This document shows, in pieces, positions 27,595-41,350 of a DNA stretch of 64,000 nt. The position numbers and the translations under genes are program-made. This DNA is from Anisodus tanguticus (taxonomy: Eukaryota; Streptophyta; Magnoliopsida; Solanales; Solanaceae), in assembly GCA_034509755.1 (NCBI GenBank), contig CM067548.1, positions 16,258,018-16,322,017 of the forward strand, in the 5' to 3' direction. Positions within the stretch are counted from its first letter, which is position 1; every line of letters begins with the position of its first letter. Below the pieces are notes generated by a model. The model worked only from the letters and a program-made list of their open reading frames with translations, was not told where the DNA came from and searched no databases.

Positions 27595-27790
27595 TATAGA
27601 ATGAAAACCATGACCATGATATAGAATGAAAACCATGACCATCATCATTAGAAGCTAATCATCATTAGGCGGAATTACATCACCTAACTCGATATAGAAT
27701 GAATGAAGAACATCATTCAACCACCTAGGCTGCATTCATCATTAAACTGTGAAAACCATGACATCTCGGCTACATTGAATCACTTAGGCT
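27595..27790 (+). repeat. Scrambled C''-D'' pair
   Basis: After E there is a doubled GATATAGAATGAAAACCATG, an A-like piece (AAGCTAATCATCATTAG) and a D'' remnant (CCACCTAGGCTGCATT). The position and remnants match the C''-D'' pair of the reference 6-mer. Confidence 0.6.
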
Positions 27791-30700
27791 GAAATTACAT
27801 TACACGACTCGATATAGAATGAAAACCATGAAATGACATTACATCATTAAACTAGAGTTATGACTGTATCACTTGGGCTAGAATTACATCACCCGACTCG
27901 ATATAGAATAAAAACCTTGACCATCTCGGTTGGCATTACGTCATTCAAATGGAGTGATGACTGTAGCACTTGGGCCGGAGTTACATCACCTAACTCGATA
28001 TAGAATGAAATCCATGACCACCTCGGCTTGCATTACATCATTAAACTGGAGTGACAACTACATCACTTAGGCTGAAATTACATTACCTAACTCGATATAG
28101 AATGAAAACCATGAAATCTCGGCTGACATTACATCATTAAACTAGAGTGATGTGTGTATCACTTAGGCTAGAATTACATCACCTTACATGATATAGAATG
28201 AAAACCATGACCATCTCGGCTAGCTAATCATCATTAAACTGTGTGACAACTGAATCACTTAGGCCGAAATTACATTACCTGACTCGATATAGAATGAAAA
28301 CCATGAAATCTTGGCTGACATTACATCATTAAACTAGAGTACATCATTAAACTAGAGAATCACTTAGGCTGAAATTACATTACCTGACTCGATATAGAAT
28401 GAAAACCATGAAATCTCGGCACTGACATTACATCATTAAACTAGAGTTATGACTGTATCACTTGGGCTAGAATTACATCACCTGACTCGATATAGAATGA
28501 AAACCATGACCATCTCGGTTGGCATTACATCATTCAACTGGAGTGATGACTGTAGCACTTGGGCCGGAGTTACATCACCTAACTCGATATAGAATGAAAT
28601 CCATGACCACCTCGGCTTGCATTACATCATTAAACTGGAGTGACAACTACATCACTTAGGTCGAAATTACATTACCTGACTCGATATAGAAAGAAACCCA
28701 TGAAATCTCGACTGTCATTACATCATTAAACTAGAGTGATGAGTGTATCACTTAGGCTAGAATTACATCACCTTACACGATATAGAATGAAAACCATGAC
28801 CATTTCGGCTAGCTAATCATCATTAAACTGGAGTGACAACCGCATCACTTAGGCCAATTACATTACATTACTCGACTCGATATAGAATGAAAACCATGAA
28901 AACCATGAAATCTGGGCCGACATTACATCATTAAACTAGAGTTATTTGTATCACTTAGGCTAGAATTACATCAACTGACTCGATATAGAATAAAAACCTT
29001 GACCATCTCGGTTGGCATTACGTCATTCAAATGGAGTGATGACTGTAGCACTTGGGCCGGAGTTACATCACCTAACTCGATATAGAATGAAATCCATGAC
29101 CACCTCGGCTTGCATTACATCGTTAAACTGGACTGACAACTACATCACTTAGGCTGAAATTACATTACCTAACTCGATATAGAATGAAAACCATGAAATC
29201 TCGGCTGACATTACATCATTAAACTAGAGTGATGAGTGTATCACTTAGGCTAGAATTACATCACCTTACATGATATAGAATGAAAACCATGACCATCTCG
29301 GCTAGCTAATCATCATTAAACTGTAGTGACAACTGAATCACTTAGGCTGAAATTACATTACCTGACTCGATATAGAATTAAAACCATGAAATCTGGCCGA
29401 CATTACATCATTAAACTAGAGTTATGTTGTATCACTTGGGCTAGAATTACATCACCTGACTCGATATAGAATAAAAACCTTGACCATCTCGGTTGGCATT
29501 ACATCATTCAAATGGAGTGATGACTGTAGCACTTGGGCCGGAGTTACATCACCTAACTCGATATAGAATGAAATCCATGACCACCTCGGCTTGCATTACA
29601 TCGTTAAACTGGAGTGACAACTACATCACTTAGGCTGAAATTACATTACCTGACTCGATATAGAATGAAAACCATGAAATCTCGACTGACATTACATCAT
29701 TAAACTAGAGTGATGAGTGTATCACTTAGGCTAGAATTACATCACCTTACACGATATAGAATGAAAACCATGACCATCTCGGCTAGCTAATCATCATTAA
29801 ACTCGATATAGAATGAAATTCAACCTAGGCTTGCATTACATCATTAAACTTAGACAATCGAACATTATCACTTGAAATTACATTACACGACTCGATATAG
29901 AATGAAAACCATGAAATCTCGGTGGCATTGACATTACATCATTAAACTAGAGTTATGATGTATCACTTAGGCTAGAATTACATCACCGACTCGACTCGAT
30001 ATAGAAAAAAAAACCTTGACCATCTCGGTTGGCATTACATCATTCAAATGGAGTGATGACCGTAGCACTTGGGCCGGAGTTACATCACCTAACTCGATAT
30101 AGAATGAAATCCATGACCACCTCGGCTTGCATTACATCATTAAAGCGGAGTGACAACTACATCACTTAGGCTGAAATTACATTACCTGACTCGATATAGA
30201 ATGAAAACCATGAAATCTCGACTGACATTACATCATTAAACTAGAGTGATGAGTGTATCACTTAGGCTAGAATTACATCACCTTACATGATATAGAATGA
30301 AAACCATGACCATTTCGGCTAGCTAATCATCATAACCGGAGTGACAACTGCATACATCACTTAGACCGAAATTACATTACCTGACTCGATATAGAATGAA
30401 AACCATGAAATCTTGGCTGACATTACATCATTAAACTAGAGTTATGATTGTATCACTTGGGCTAGAATTGCATCACCTGACTCGATATAGAATAAAAACC
30501 TTGACCATCTCGGTTGGCATTACGTCATTCAAATGGAGTGATGATTGTAGCACTTGGGCCGGAGTTACATCACCTAACTCGATATAGAATGAAATCCATG
30601 ACCACCTCGGCTTGCATTACATCATTAAACTGGAGTGACAACTACATCACTTAGGCTGAAATTACATTACCTGACTCGATATAGAATGAAAACCATGAAA

Positions 30701-31599
30701 TCTCTCGGCTGACATTACATCATTAAACTAGAGTGATGAGTGTATCACTTAGGCTAGAATTACATCACCTTACACGATATAGAATGAAAACCATGACCAT
30801 CTCGGCTAGCTAATCATCATAAAAACCGGAGTGACGATATAGAATGAAAACCATGCATCACTTAGGACAATTGACATCACGAAATTACATTACACGACTC
30901 GATATAGAATGAAAACCATGAAATCTTGGCTGACATTACATCATTAAACTAGAGTTATGATTGTATCACTTGGGCTAGAATTGCATCACCTGACTCGATA
31001 TAGAATAAAAACCTTGACCATCTCGGTTGGCATTACGTCATTCAAATGGAGTGATGATGTAGCACTTGGGCCGGAGTTACATCACCTAACTCGATATAGA
31101 ATGAAATCCATGACCACCTCGGCTTGCATTACATCATTAAACTGGAGTGACAACTACATCACTTAGGCTGAAATTACATTACCTGACTCGATATAGAATG
31201 AAAACCATGAAATCTCAGCCGACATTACATCATTAAACTAGAGTTATGACTGTATCACTTAGGCTAGAATTACATCACCTGACTCGATATAGAATGAAAA
31301 CCATGACCATCTCGGCTGGCATTACATCATTAAACTGGAGTGATGACTGTAGCACTTGGGCCGGAGTTACATCACCTAACTCGATATAGAATGAAATCCA
31401 TGACCACCTCGGCTTGCATTACATCATTAAACTAGAGTGACAACTACATCACTTAGGCTGAAATTACATTACCTGACTCGATATAGAATGAAAACCATGA
31501 AATCTCGGTTGACATTACATCATTAAACTAGAGTGATGAGTGTATCACTTAGGCTAGAATTACATCACCTTACTCGATATAGAATGAAAACCATGACCA

Positions 31600-31760
31600 T
31601 CTCGGCTGGCATTACATCATTTCGGAGTGACAATGCATACTTGGCATCATCATTACAAACCTAACTCGATATAGAATGAAACATGACCACTGACTCGATA
31701 TAGACTTGACCATCATTCACATTTGACAACTATAGAATGAAATCACTTGAAATTACATTA
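31600..31760 (+). repeat. Scrambled C''-D'' pair
   Basis: It begins as C'' (CTCGGCTGGCATTACATC) and breaks into short satellite words until GAAATTACATTACC. The D-to-D distance of 580 bp is that of a 6-mer. Confidence 0.6.
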
Positions 31761-33189
31761 CCTGGACTCGATATAGAATGAAAACCATGAAATCTCGGCT
31801 GACATTACATCATTAAACTAGAGTTATGAGTGTATCACTTAGGCTAGAATTACATCACCTGACTCGATATAGAATGAAAACCATGACCATCTCGGTTGGC
31901 ATTACATCATTAAACTGGAGTGATGACTGTAGCACTTGGGCCGGAGTTACATCACCTAACTCGATATAGAATGAAATCCATGACCACCTCGGCTTGCATT
32001 ACATCATTAAACCGGAGTGACAAACATCACTTAGGTGAAACTGAATCACTTAGAATTGAAATTACATTACCTCGACTCGATATAGAATGAAAACCAAATC
32101 TCGGCATGACATTACATCATTAAACTAGAGTTATGATTGTATCACTTAGGCTAGAATTACATCACCGACTCGATATAGAATGAAAACCATGACCACCATC
32201 TCGGTTGGCATTACATCATTCAACTGGAGTGATGACGTATGACTGACTAGCACTTGGGCCGGAGTTACATCACCTAACTCGATATAGAATGAAATCCATG
32301 ACCACCTCGACTTGCATTACATCATTAAACTGGAGTGACAACTACATCACTTAGGCTAAATTACATTACCTGACTCGATATAGAATGAAAACCATGAAAT
32401 CTCGGCTGACATTACATCATTAAACTAGAGTTATGACTGTATCACTTAGGCTAGAATTACATCACCTTACACGATATAGAATGAAAACCATGACCATCTC
32501 GGCTAGCTAATCATCATTAAACTGTAGTGACAACTGAATCACTTAGGCTGAAATTACATTACCTGACTCGATATAGAATTAAAACCATGAAATCTCGGCT
32601 GACATTACATCATTAAACTAGAGTTATGACTGTATCACTTAGGCTAGAATTACATCACCGACTCGATATAGAATAAAAACCTTGACCATCTCGGTTGGCA
32701 TTACGTCATTCAAATGGAGTGATGACTGTAGCACTTGGGCCGGAGTTACATCACCTAACTCGATATAGAATGAAATCCATGACCACCTCGACTTGCATTA
32801 AATCATCAAACTGGAGTGACAACTACATCACTTAGGCTGAAATTACATTACCCGACGATATATAGAATGAAAACCATGAAATCTCGGCTGACATTACATC
32901 ATTAAACTAGAGTGATGAGTGTATCACTTAGGCTAGAATTACATCACCTTACACGATATAGAATGAAAACCATGACCATTTCGGCTAGCTAATCATCATT
33001 AAACTGGAGTGACAACTGCATCACTTAGACTGAAATTACATTACCTGACTCGATATAGAATGAAAACCATGAAATCTTGGCTGACATTACATCATTAAAC
33101 TAGAGTTATGACTGTATCACTTGGGCTAGAATTGCATCACCTGACTCGATATAGAATAAAAACCTTGACCATCTCGGTTGGCATTACGT

Positions 33190-33440
33190 CATTCTGGAGT
33201 GGTTGGCATGGGCCGGAGTTCATTCAAACTGGAGTAGATGATCCATGACCACGTAGCACATTACATGGGCCGGAGTTACATCACCTAACTCGATATAGAA
33301 TGAAATCCATGACCATCTCGGCTTGACATTACATCATTAAACTAGATGATATGTATCACTTAGGCTAGAATTACATCACCACATCGATATAGAATGAAAA
33401 CCATGACCATTTCGCTTGCATTACATCATTAAGCGAGTGA
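33190..33440 (+). repeat. Scrambled C-D-E stretch
   Basis: Repeated fragments of C (GGGCCGGAGTT twice, GTTGGCAT twice) are followed by a D with an E-like middle. Confidence 0.6.
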
Positions 33441-35559
33441 CAACTACATCACTTAGGCGAAATTACATTACCCGACTCGATATAGAATGAAAACCATGAA
33501 ATTACATTACCGACTCGATATAGAATGAAAACCATGAAATCTCGGTGACATTACATCATTAAACTAGAGTTATGACATGTATCACTTAGGCTAGAATTAC
33601 ATCACACGACTCGATATAGAATGAAAACCATGACCATCTCGGTTGGCATTACATCATTCAAATGGAGTGATGATTTGTAGCACTTGGGCCGGAGTTACAT
33701 CACCTAACTCGATATAGAATGAAATCCATGACCACCTCGGCTTGCATTACATCATTAAACGGAGTGACAACTACATCACTTAGGCTGAAATTACATTACC
33801 GACTCGATATAGAATGAAAACCATGAAATCTCGGCTGACATTACATCATTAAACTAGAGTGATGAGTGTATCACTTAGGCTAGAATTACATCACCTTACA
33901 CGATATAGAATGAAAACCATGACCATTTCGGCTAGCTAATCATCATTAAACTCGATATAGAATGGAGTGACAACGCATCACTTAGGCTGAAATTACATTT
34001 ACGACTCGATATAGAATGAAAACCATGAAATCTCGGTGACATTACATCATTAAACTAGAGTTATGTTGTATCACTTAGGCTAGAATTACATCACCACGAC
34101 TCGATATAGAATAAAAACCATGACCATCTCGGTTGGCATTACATCATTCAAATGGAGTGATGACCGTAGCACTTGGGCCGGAGTTACATCACCTAACTCG
34201 ATATAGAATGAAATCCATGACCACCTCGCTTGCATTACATCATTAAACCGGAGTGACAACTACATCACTTAGGTGAAATTACATTACCTAACTCGATATA
34301 GAATGAAAACCCATGAAATCTCGGACCGACATTACATCATTAAACTAGAGTGATGAGTGTATCACTTAGGCTAGAATTACATCACCTTACATGATATAGA
34401 ATGAAAACCATGACCATTTCGGCTAATAATCATTAAAGCTGGAGTGTGTCACTTAGGCTGAAAAATTACATTACCACTCGATATAGAATGCATCACTTAG
34501 ACTGAAATTACATTACCTGACTCGATATAGAATGAAAACCATGAAATCTTGGCTGACATTACATCATTAAACTAGAGTTATGACTGTATCACTTGGGCTA
34601 GAATTGCATCACCTGACTCGATATAGAATAAAAACCTTGACCATCTCGGTTGGCATTACGTCATTCAAATGGAGTGATGACTGTAGCACTTGGGCCGGAG
34701 TTACATCACCTAACTCGATATAGAATGAAATCCATGACCACCTCGGCTTGCATTACATCATTAAACTGGAGTGACAACTACATCACTTAGGCTGAAATTA
34801 CATTACCTGACTCGATATAGAATGAAAACCATGAAATCTCGGCTGACATTACATCATTAAACTAGAGTGATGAGTGTATCACTTAGGCTAGAATTACATC
34901 ACCTTACACGATATAGAATGAAAACCATGACCATTTCGGCTAGCTAATCATCATTAAACTGGAGTGACAACTGCATCACTTAGGCTGAAATTACATTACC
35001 TGACTCGATATAGAATGAAAACCATGAAATCTTGGCTGACATTACATCATTAAACTAGAGTTATGACTGTATCACTTGGGCTAGAATTGCATCACCTGAC
35101 TCGATATAGAATAAAAACCTTGACCATCTCGGTTGGCATTACGTCATTCAAAATGGAGTGATGACTGTAGCACTTGGGCCGGAGTTACATCACCTAACTC
35201 GATATAGAATGAAATCCATGACCACCTCGACTTGCATTACATCATTAAACTGGAGTGACAACTACATCACTTAGGTGAAATTACATTACCGACTCGATAT
35301 AGAATGAAAACCATGAAATCTCGGACCGACATTACATCATTAAACTAGAGTGATGAGTGTATCACTTAGGCTAGAATTACATCACCTTACACGATATAGA
35401 ATGAAAACCATGACCATCTCTAGCTAATCATCATTAAACGTGAGTGACAATGCATCACTTAGGCTGAAATTACATTACCGACTCGATATAGAATGAAAAC
35501 CATGAATCTCTGGCCGACATTACATCATTAAACTAGAGTTATGATGTATCACTGGGCTA

Positions 35560-35790
35560 GAATTACATTACCCGACTCGATATATAGAATAAAAACCATG
35601 ACCATCTCGGTTGGCATTACATCATTAACATTACACTTGGGCATCAAACTCGATATAGAATGAAAACCATGAAATCTCTTGGCATTACATCATCATTAAA
35701 CACGAGTGATGAACACACACTTCGAATTACATTACCTCGACTCGATAGAATGAAACCATGAAACGACATTACATCATTAAACTAGAGTGA
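35560..35790 (+). repeat. Scrambled segment after B
   Basis: A C front is followed by short pieces of C, B and A (TTACACTTGGGCATC, CATCATTAAACACGAGTGAT). It leaves a D-to-D gap of 727 bp with no recognisable D. Confidence 0.6.
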
Positions 35791-38012
35791 TGACTGTATC
35801 ACTTAGGCTAGAATTACATCACCTGACTCGATATAGAATGAAAACCATGACCATCTCGGTTGGCATTACATCATTAAACTGGAGTGATGATATTTGTAGC
35901 ACTTGGGGGAGTTACATCACCTAACTCGATATAGAATGAAACCATGACCACCTCGGCTTGCATTACATCATTAAACTGTAGTGACAACTGAATCACTTAG
36001 GCTGAAATTACATTACCTGACTCGATATAGAATGAAAACCATGAAATCGGTGACATTACATCATTAAACTAGAGTTATGACTGTATCACTTAGGCTAGAA
36101 TTACATCACCTGACTCGATATAGAATGAAAACCATGACCATCTCGGTTGGCATTACATCATTCAACTGGAGTGATGACTGTAGCACTTGGGCCGGAGTTA
36201 CATCACCTAACTCGATATAGAATGAAATCCATGACCACCTCGGCTTGCATTACATCATTAAACTGGGAGTGACAACTACATCACTTAGGCTGAAATTACA
36301 TTACCTAACTCGATATAGAATGAAAACCATGAAATCTCGGCTGACATTACATCATTAAACTAGAGTGATGAGTGTATCACTTAGGCTAGAATTACATCAC
36401 CTTACATGATATAGAATGAAAACCATGACCATTTCGGCTAGCTAATCATCATTAAACTGGAGTGACAAATGCATCACTTAGGCTGAAATTACATTACCTG
36501 ACTCGATATAGAATGAAAACCATGAAATCTTGGCTGACATTACATCATTAAACTAGAGTTATGACTGTATCACTTGGGGCTAGAATTGCATCACACGACT
36601 CGATATAGAATAAAAACCTTGACCATCTCTCGGTTGGCATTACGTCATTCAAATGGAGTGATGAGTAGCGTAGCACTTGGGCCGGAGTTACATCACCTAA
36701 CTCGATATAGAATGAAATCCATGACCACCTCGGCTTGCATTACATCGTTAAACTGGAGTGACAACTACATCACTTAGGCTGAAATTACATTACCTGACTC
36801 AATATAGAATGAAAACCATGAAATCTCGGCTGACATTACATCATTAAACTAGAGTTATGAATGTATCACTTAGGCTAGAATTACATCACCTTACACGATA
36901 TAGAATGAAAACCATGACCATTTCGGCTAGCTAATCATCATTAAAAACCGGAGTGACAATGCATCACTTAGGCGAAATTACATTACCCGACTCGATATAG
37001 AATGAAAACCATGAAATCTCTGGACTTGACATTACATCATTAAACTAAGTTATGACTTGTATCACTTGGGCTAGAAATTACATCACACGACTCGATATAG
37101 AATGAAAACCATGACCATCTCGGTTGGCATTACATCATTAAATGGAGTGATGAGTGTAGCACTTAGGCTAGAGTTACATCACCTAACTCGATATAGAATG
37201 AAATCCATGACCACCTCGGCTTGCATTACATCATTAAAGCGGAGTGACAACTACATCACTTAGGCGAAATTACATTACCTAACTCGATATAGAATGAAAA
37301 CCATGAAATCTCGGCTTGACATTACATCATTAAACTAGAGTGTGTACACTTAGGCTGTACATCACTTAGGCTATTAGGCTAGAACAATTACATCACTACA
37401 TCACTTAGGTAGAAATTACGACTCGATATAGAATGAAAACCATGACCATCTCATTGGCATTACATCATTAAACTAGAGTGATGAGTGTATCACTTAGGCT
37501 AGAATTACATCACCTAACACGATATAGAATGAAAACCATGACCATCTCGGCTAGCTAATCATCATTAAACCGGAGTGACAAATTTGCATCACTTAGGCTG
37601 AAATTACATTACACGACTCGATATAGAATGAAAACCATGAAATCTCGGTGACATTACATCATTAAACTAGAGTTATGTTGTATCACTTAGGCTAGAATTA
37701 CATCATCACCCGACTCGATATAGAATAAAAACCATGACCATCTCGGTTGGCATTGGCATTACATCATTCAAATGGAGTGATGACTGTAGCACTTGGGCCG
37801 GAGTTACATCACCTAACTCGATATAGAATGAAATCCATGACCACCTCGGCTTGCATTACATCATTAAACTGGAGTGACAACTACATCACTTAGGCTGAAA
37901 TTACATTACCTGACTCGATATAGAATGAAAACCATGAAATCTCGGCTGACATTACATCATTAAACTAGAGTGATGAGTGTATCACTTAGGCTAGAATTAC
38001 ATCACCTTACAC

Positions 38013-38109
38013 GATATAGAATGAAAACCATGACCATTTCGGCTAGCTAATCATCATTAAACTGGAGTGACAACTGCATCACTTAGGCTGAAATTACATT
38101 ACCTGACTC
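38013..38109 (+). repeat. Monomer type A (reference copy)
   Basis: 97 bp. Recognised by GCTAGCTAATCATCATTA after ACCATTTCGG, where the other monomers read GGCATTACATCATTAAAC or similar. It ends CTGAAATTACATTACCTGACTC, like D. It usually occurs once per 5-mer and is missing from the 3-mer. Confidence 0.9.
38044..38061 (+). promoter_or_regulatory. A-box: candidate protein-binding motif (one example)
   Basis: GCTAGCTAATCATCATTA is the A-monomer signature, at about 38044-38061. It contains the palindrome GCTAGC and an inverted TAAT...ATTA pair. It usually occurs once per 5-mer, survives in most disturbed units, and is absent from B, C, D, E and the 3-mers. That spacing resembles how a binding box such as the CENP-B box is placed in some satellites, but the sequence is not a CENP-B box. 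Binding is an inference only. Confidence 0.25.
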
Positions 38110-38205
38110 GATATAGAATGAAAACCATGAAATCTTGGCTGACATTACATCATTAAACTAGAGTTATGACTGTATCACTTGGGCTAGAATTACATCACAT
38201 GACTC
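38110..38205 (+). repeat. Monomer type B (reference copy)
   Basis: 96 bp. Recognised by ATGAAATCTTGG and GAGTTATGACTGTATC followed by CTTGGGCTAGAATT. It is closest to E, from which it differs mainly in TTGG for TCGG, TTATGACTG for TGATGAGTG and its 3' end. Confidence 0.88.
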
Positions 38206-38302
38206 GATATAGAATAAAAACCTTGACCATCTCGGTTGGCATTACGTCATTCAAATGGAGTGATGACTGTAGCACTTGGGCCGGAGTTACATCACCTAAC
38301 TC
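38206..38302 (+). repeat. Monomer type C (reference copy)
   Basis: 97 bp. Recognised by AATAAAAACCTTGACC, ATTACGTCATTCAAATGG and GCACTTGGGCCGGAGTT. Three graded forms occur in the array: C (CCTTG, ACGTC, CAAATGG); an intermediate (AATAAAAACCATG, ACATC, CAAATGG); and C' (GAATGAAAACCATG, ACATC, CAACTGG), which is typical of 3-mers. Confidence 0.88.
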
Positions 38303-38399
38303 GATATAGAATGAAATCCATGACCACCTCGGCTTGCATTACATCATTAAACTGGAGTGACAACTACATCACTTAGGCTGAAATTACATTACCTGACTC
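38303..38399 (+). repeat. Monomer type D (reference copy)
   Basis: 97 bp. Recognised by AAATCCATGACCACCTCGG and CTTGCATTACATC. It is the most constant monomer, present in nearly every HOR class, so I used its start to measure unit lengths. Confidence 0.9.
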
Positions 38400-38495
38400 G
38401 ATATAGAATGAAAACCATGAAATCTCGACTGACATTACATCATTAAACTAGAGTGATGAGTGTATCACTTAGGCTAGAATTACATCACCTTACAC
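38400..38495 (+). repeat. Monomer type E (reference copy)
   Basis: 96 bp. Recognised by ATGAAATCTCGG, GAGTGATGAGTGTATC and the end CACCTTACAC (or CACCTTACAT) just before the next GATATAG. The lack of the usual GACTC before GATATAG identifies E even in damaged copies. Confidence 0.88.
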
Positions 38496-41039
38496 GATAT
38501 AGAATGAAAACCATGACCATCTCGGCTAGCTAATCATCATTAAACTGGAGTGACAACGCATCACTTAGGCTGAAATTACATTACACCGACTCGATATAGA
38601 ATGAAAACCATGAAATCTTGGTGACATTACATCATTAAATCATTAAACTAGAGTTATGACCGTATCACTTAGGCTAGAATTACATCACACGACTCGATAT
38701 AGAAAAAAACCATGACCATCTCGGTTGGCATTACATCATTCAAATGGAGTGATGACTGTAGCACTTGGGCCGGAGTTACATCACCTAACTCGATATAGAA
38801 TGAAATCCATGACCACCTCGGCTTGCATTACATCATTAAACCGGAGTGACAACTACATCACTTAGGTGAAATTACATTACCTAACTCGATATAGAATGAA
38901 AACCATGAAATCTCGGTGACATTACATCATTAAACTAGAGTGATGTATCACTTAGGCTAGAATACATAAACTGGCATTACATCATTAAGAGTTACATTAA
39001 TCGATATGAAACCATGAGTGTATCACTTAGGCTAGAATTAGTGTATCACAGGCTAGAATTACATCACCTTACTGATAGAATGAATGAAAACCATGACCAT
39101 CTCGGCTAGCTAATCATCATTAAACTGGAGTGACAACTGCATCACTTAGGCTGAAATTACATTACCTGACTCGATATAGAATGAAAACCATGAAATCTGA
39201 CATTACCGACATTACATCATTAAACTAGAGTTATGATTGTATCACTTAGGCTAGAATTACATCACTCACGACTCGATATAGAATAAAAACCTTGACCATC
39301 TCGGTTGGCATTACATCATTCAAATGGAGTGATGATCGTAGCACTTGGGCCGGAGTTACATCACCTAACTCGATATAGAATGAAATCCATGACCACCTCG
39401 GCTTGCATTACATCATTAAACTGGAGTGACAACTACATCACTTAGGCTGAAATTACATTACCTGACTCGATATAGAATGAAAACCATGAAATCTCGGCTG
39501 ACATTACATCATTAAACTAGAGTGATGAGTGTATCACTTAGGCTAGAATTACATCACCTTACACGATAAGAATGAAAACCATGACCATTTCGGCTAGCTA
39601 ATCATCATTAAAGCGGAGTGACGGAGTGACAACTCGATATGAATCACTTAGGCTGAAATTACATTACCTGACTCGATATAGAATGAAAACCATGAAATCT
39701 TGGCTGACATTACATCATTAAACTAGAGTTATGACTGTATCACTTGGGCTAGAATTGCATCAACTGACTCGATATAGAATAAAAACCTTGACCATCTCGG
39801 TTGGCATTACGTCATTCAAATGGAGTGATGACTGTAGCACTTGGGCCGGAGTTACATCACCTAACTCGATATAGAATGAAATCCATGACCACCTCGGCTT
39901 GCATTACATCATTAAACTGGAGTGACAACTACATCACTTAGGCTGAAATTACATTACCTGGACTCGATATAGAATGAAAACCATGAAATCTCGGTGACAT
40001 TACATCATTAAACTAGAGTGATGAGTGTATCACTTAGGCTAGAATTACATCACCTTACACGATATAGAATGAAAACCATGACCATCTCATTTCGGCTAGC
40101 TAATCATCATTAAATCGGTGTGAGCGTAGCATAGGCTAAATTACATCATTAACTCGATATAGAATGAAATGCATGATCACTTAGGCTGACATTAAATTAA
40201 ACATTACAACCGAATCACTCGATACGACTCGAATAGAAAAACCATGAAATCTCGGTGACATTACATCATTAAACTAGAGTTATATTGTATCACTTAGGCT
40301 AGAATTACATCACCGACTCGATATAGAATGAAAAAAACCTTGACCATCTCGGTTGGCATTACGTCATTCAAATGGAGTGATGATTGTAGCACTTGGGCCG
40401 GAGTTACATCACCTAACTCGATATAGAATGAAATCCATGACCACCTCGGCTTGCATTACATCATTAAACTGGAGTGACAACTACATCACTTAGGCTGAAA
40501 TTACATTACCTAACTCGATATAGAATGAAAACCATGAAATCTCGGATGACATTACATCATTAAACTAGAGTGATGAGTGTATCACTTAGGCTAGAATTAC
40601 ATCACCTTACATGATATAGAATGAAAACCATGACCATTTCGGCTAGCTAATCATCATTAAACTGGAGTGACAACTGCATCACTTAGACTGAAATTACATT
40701 ACCTGACTCGATATAGAATGAAAACCATGAAATCTGGGCTGACATTACATCATTAAACTAGAGTTATGACTGTATCACTTGGGCTAGAATTGCATCACCT
40801 GACTCGATATAGAATAAAAACCTTGACCATCTCGGTTGGCATTACGTCATTCAAATGGAGTGATGATTGTAGCACTTGGGCCGGAGTTACATCACCTAAC
40901 TCGATATAGAATGAAATCCATGACCACCTCGGCTTGCATTACATCATTAAAGCGGAGTGACAACTACATCACTTAGGCTGAAATTACATTACCCGACTCG
41001 ATATAGAATGAAAACCATGAAATCTCGGTGACATTACAT

Positions 41040-41350
41040 CATTAAACTAGATGATCACTTGCTAGAATTACATCACATGATATAGAAGGCTAGACATTAC
41101 ATCACCTTACATGATATAGAAACCAAAACCATGACCATTACATCATTAAACTAGAGAGTGACATATATGAAATTACATTACTACTCGATATAGAATGAAA
41201 ACCATACCGACATTACATCAATAGAGTGATAGACATTATCACTTAGGCTAGAATTACATCACCTAACTCGATATAGAATGAAAACCATGACCATCTCGGC
41301 TAGCATTAATCATCATTAAAAACTGAGTGAATCGAATCACTTAGGCTGAA
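41040..41350 (+). repeat. Longest scrambled stretch of the 40-kb region
   Basis: Broken E-like copies (GATATAGAAGGCTAGACATT, ATGATATAGAAACC) are followed by a C''-like or A-like monomer (GGCTAGCATTAATCATC) and the 6-mer mark GAATTAAAACC. The host unit is 657 bp. Confidence 0.6.

Larger units (their letters stand above)
22722..31092 (+). repeat. 5-mer domain with 6-mers, almost no 3-mers
   Basis: D-to-D spacings run about 540, 527, 523, 424, 585, 484, 507, 605, 485, 595, 589, 493, 481, 536, 485 and 512 bp. The four units of 585-605 bp are 6-mers, three with a C''-D'' pair or its remnants and one (27997-28585) with an A/B fusion instead. The B variant AGAATTGCATCACC first appears here at about 25691. 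Confidence 0.65.
31093..36703 (+). repeat. Mixed domain with three isolated 3-mer-length units
   Basis: Short units are 31093-31382 (290 bp), 31963-32280 (318 bp) and 35928-36213 (286 bp). Between them lie 5-mers near 484 bp (for example 34717-35200 and 36214-36703), one 6-mer-length unit (31383-31962) and heavily scrambled stretches at 33190-33440 and 35560-35790. Confidence 0.6.
38013..38495 (+). repeat. Reference 5-mer HOR unit (A-B-C-D-E)
   Basis: This is the cleanest 5-mer I found, 483 bp, with monomer lengths 97, 96, 97, 97 and 96. Eleven of its twelve expected CTG sites are intact; the exception is CATGACTC at the end of B. The same order is seen as early as 2441-2921 (481 bp). It serves as the type copy for the array. 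The start at A is arbitrary, because a tandem repeat has no natural first monomer. Confidence 0.9.

Noticed and set aside
38013..38495. CENP-B box in the satellite
   Set aside because: I looked for the TTCG....A..CGGG pattern and found no match. The TTTCGGCTAGC of A monomers lacks the required second half.
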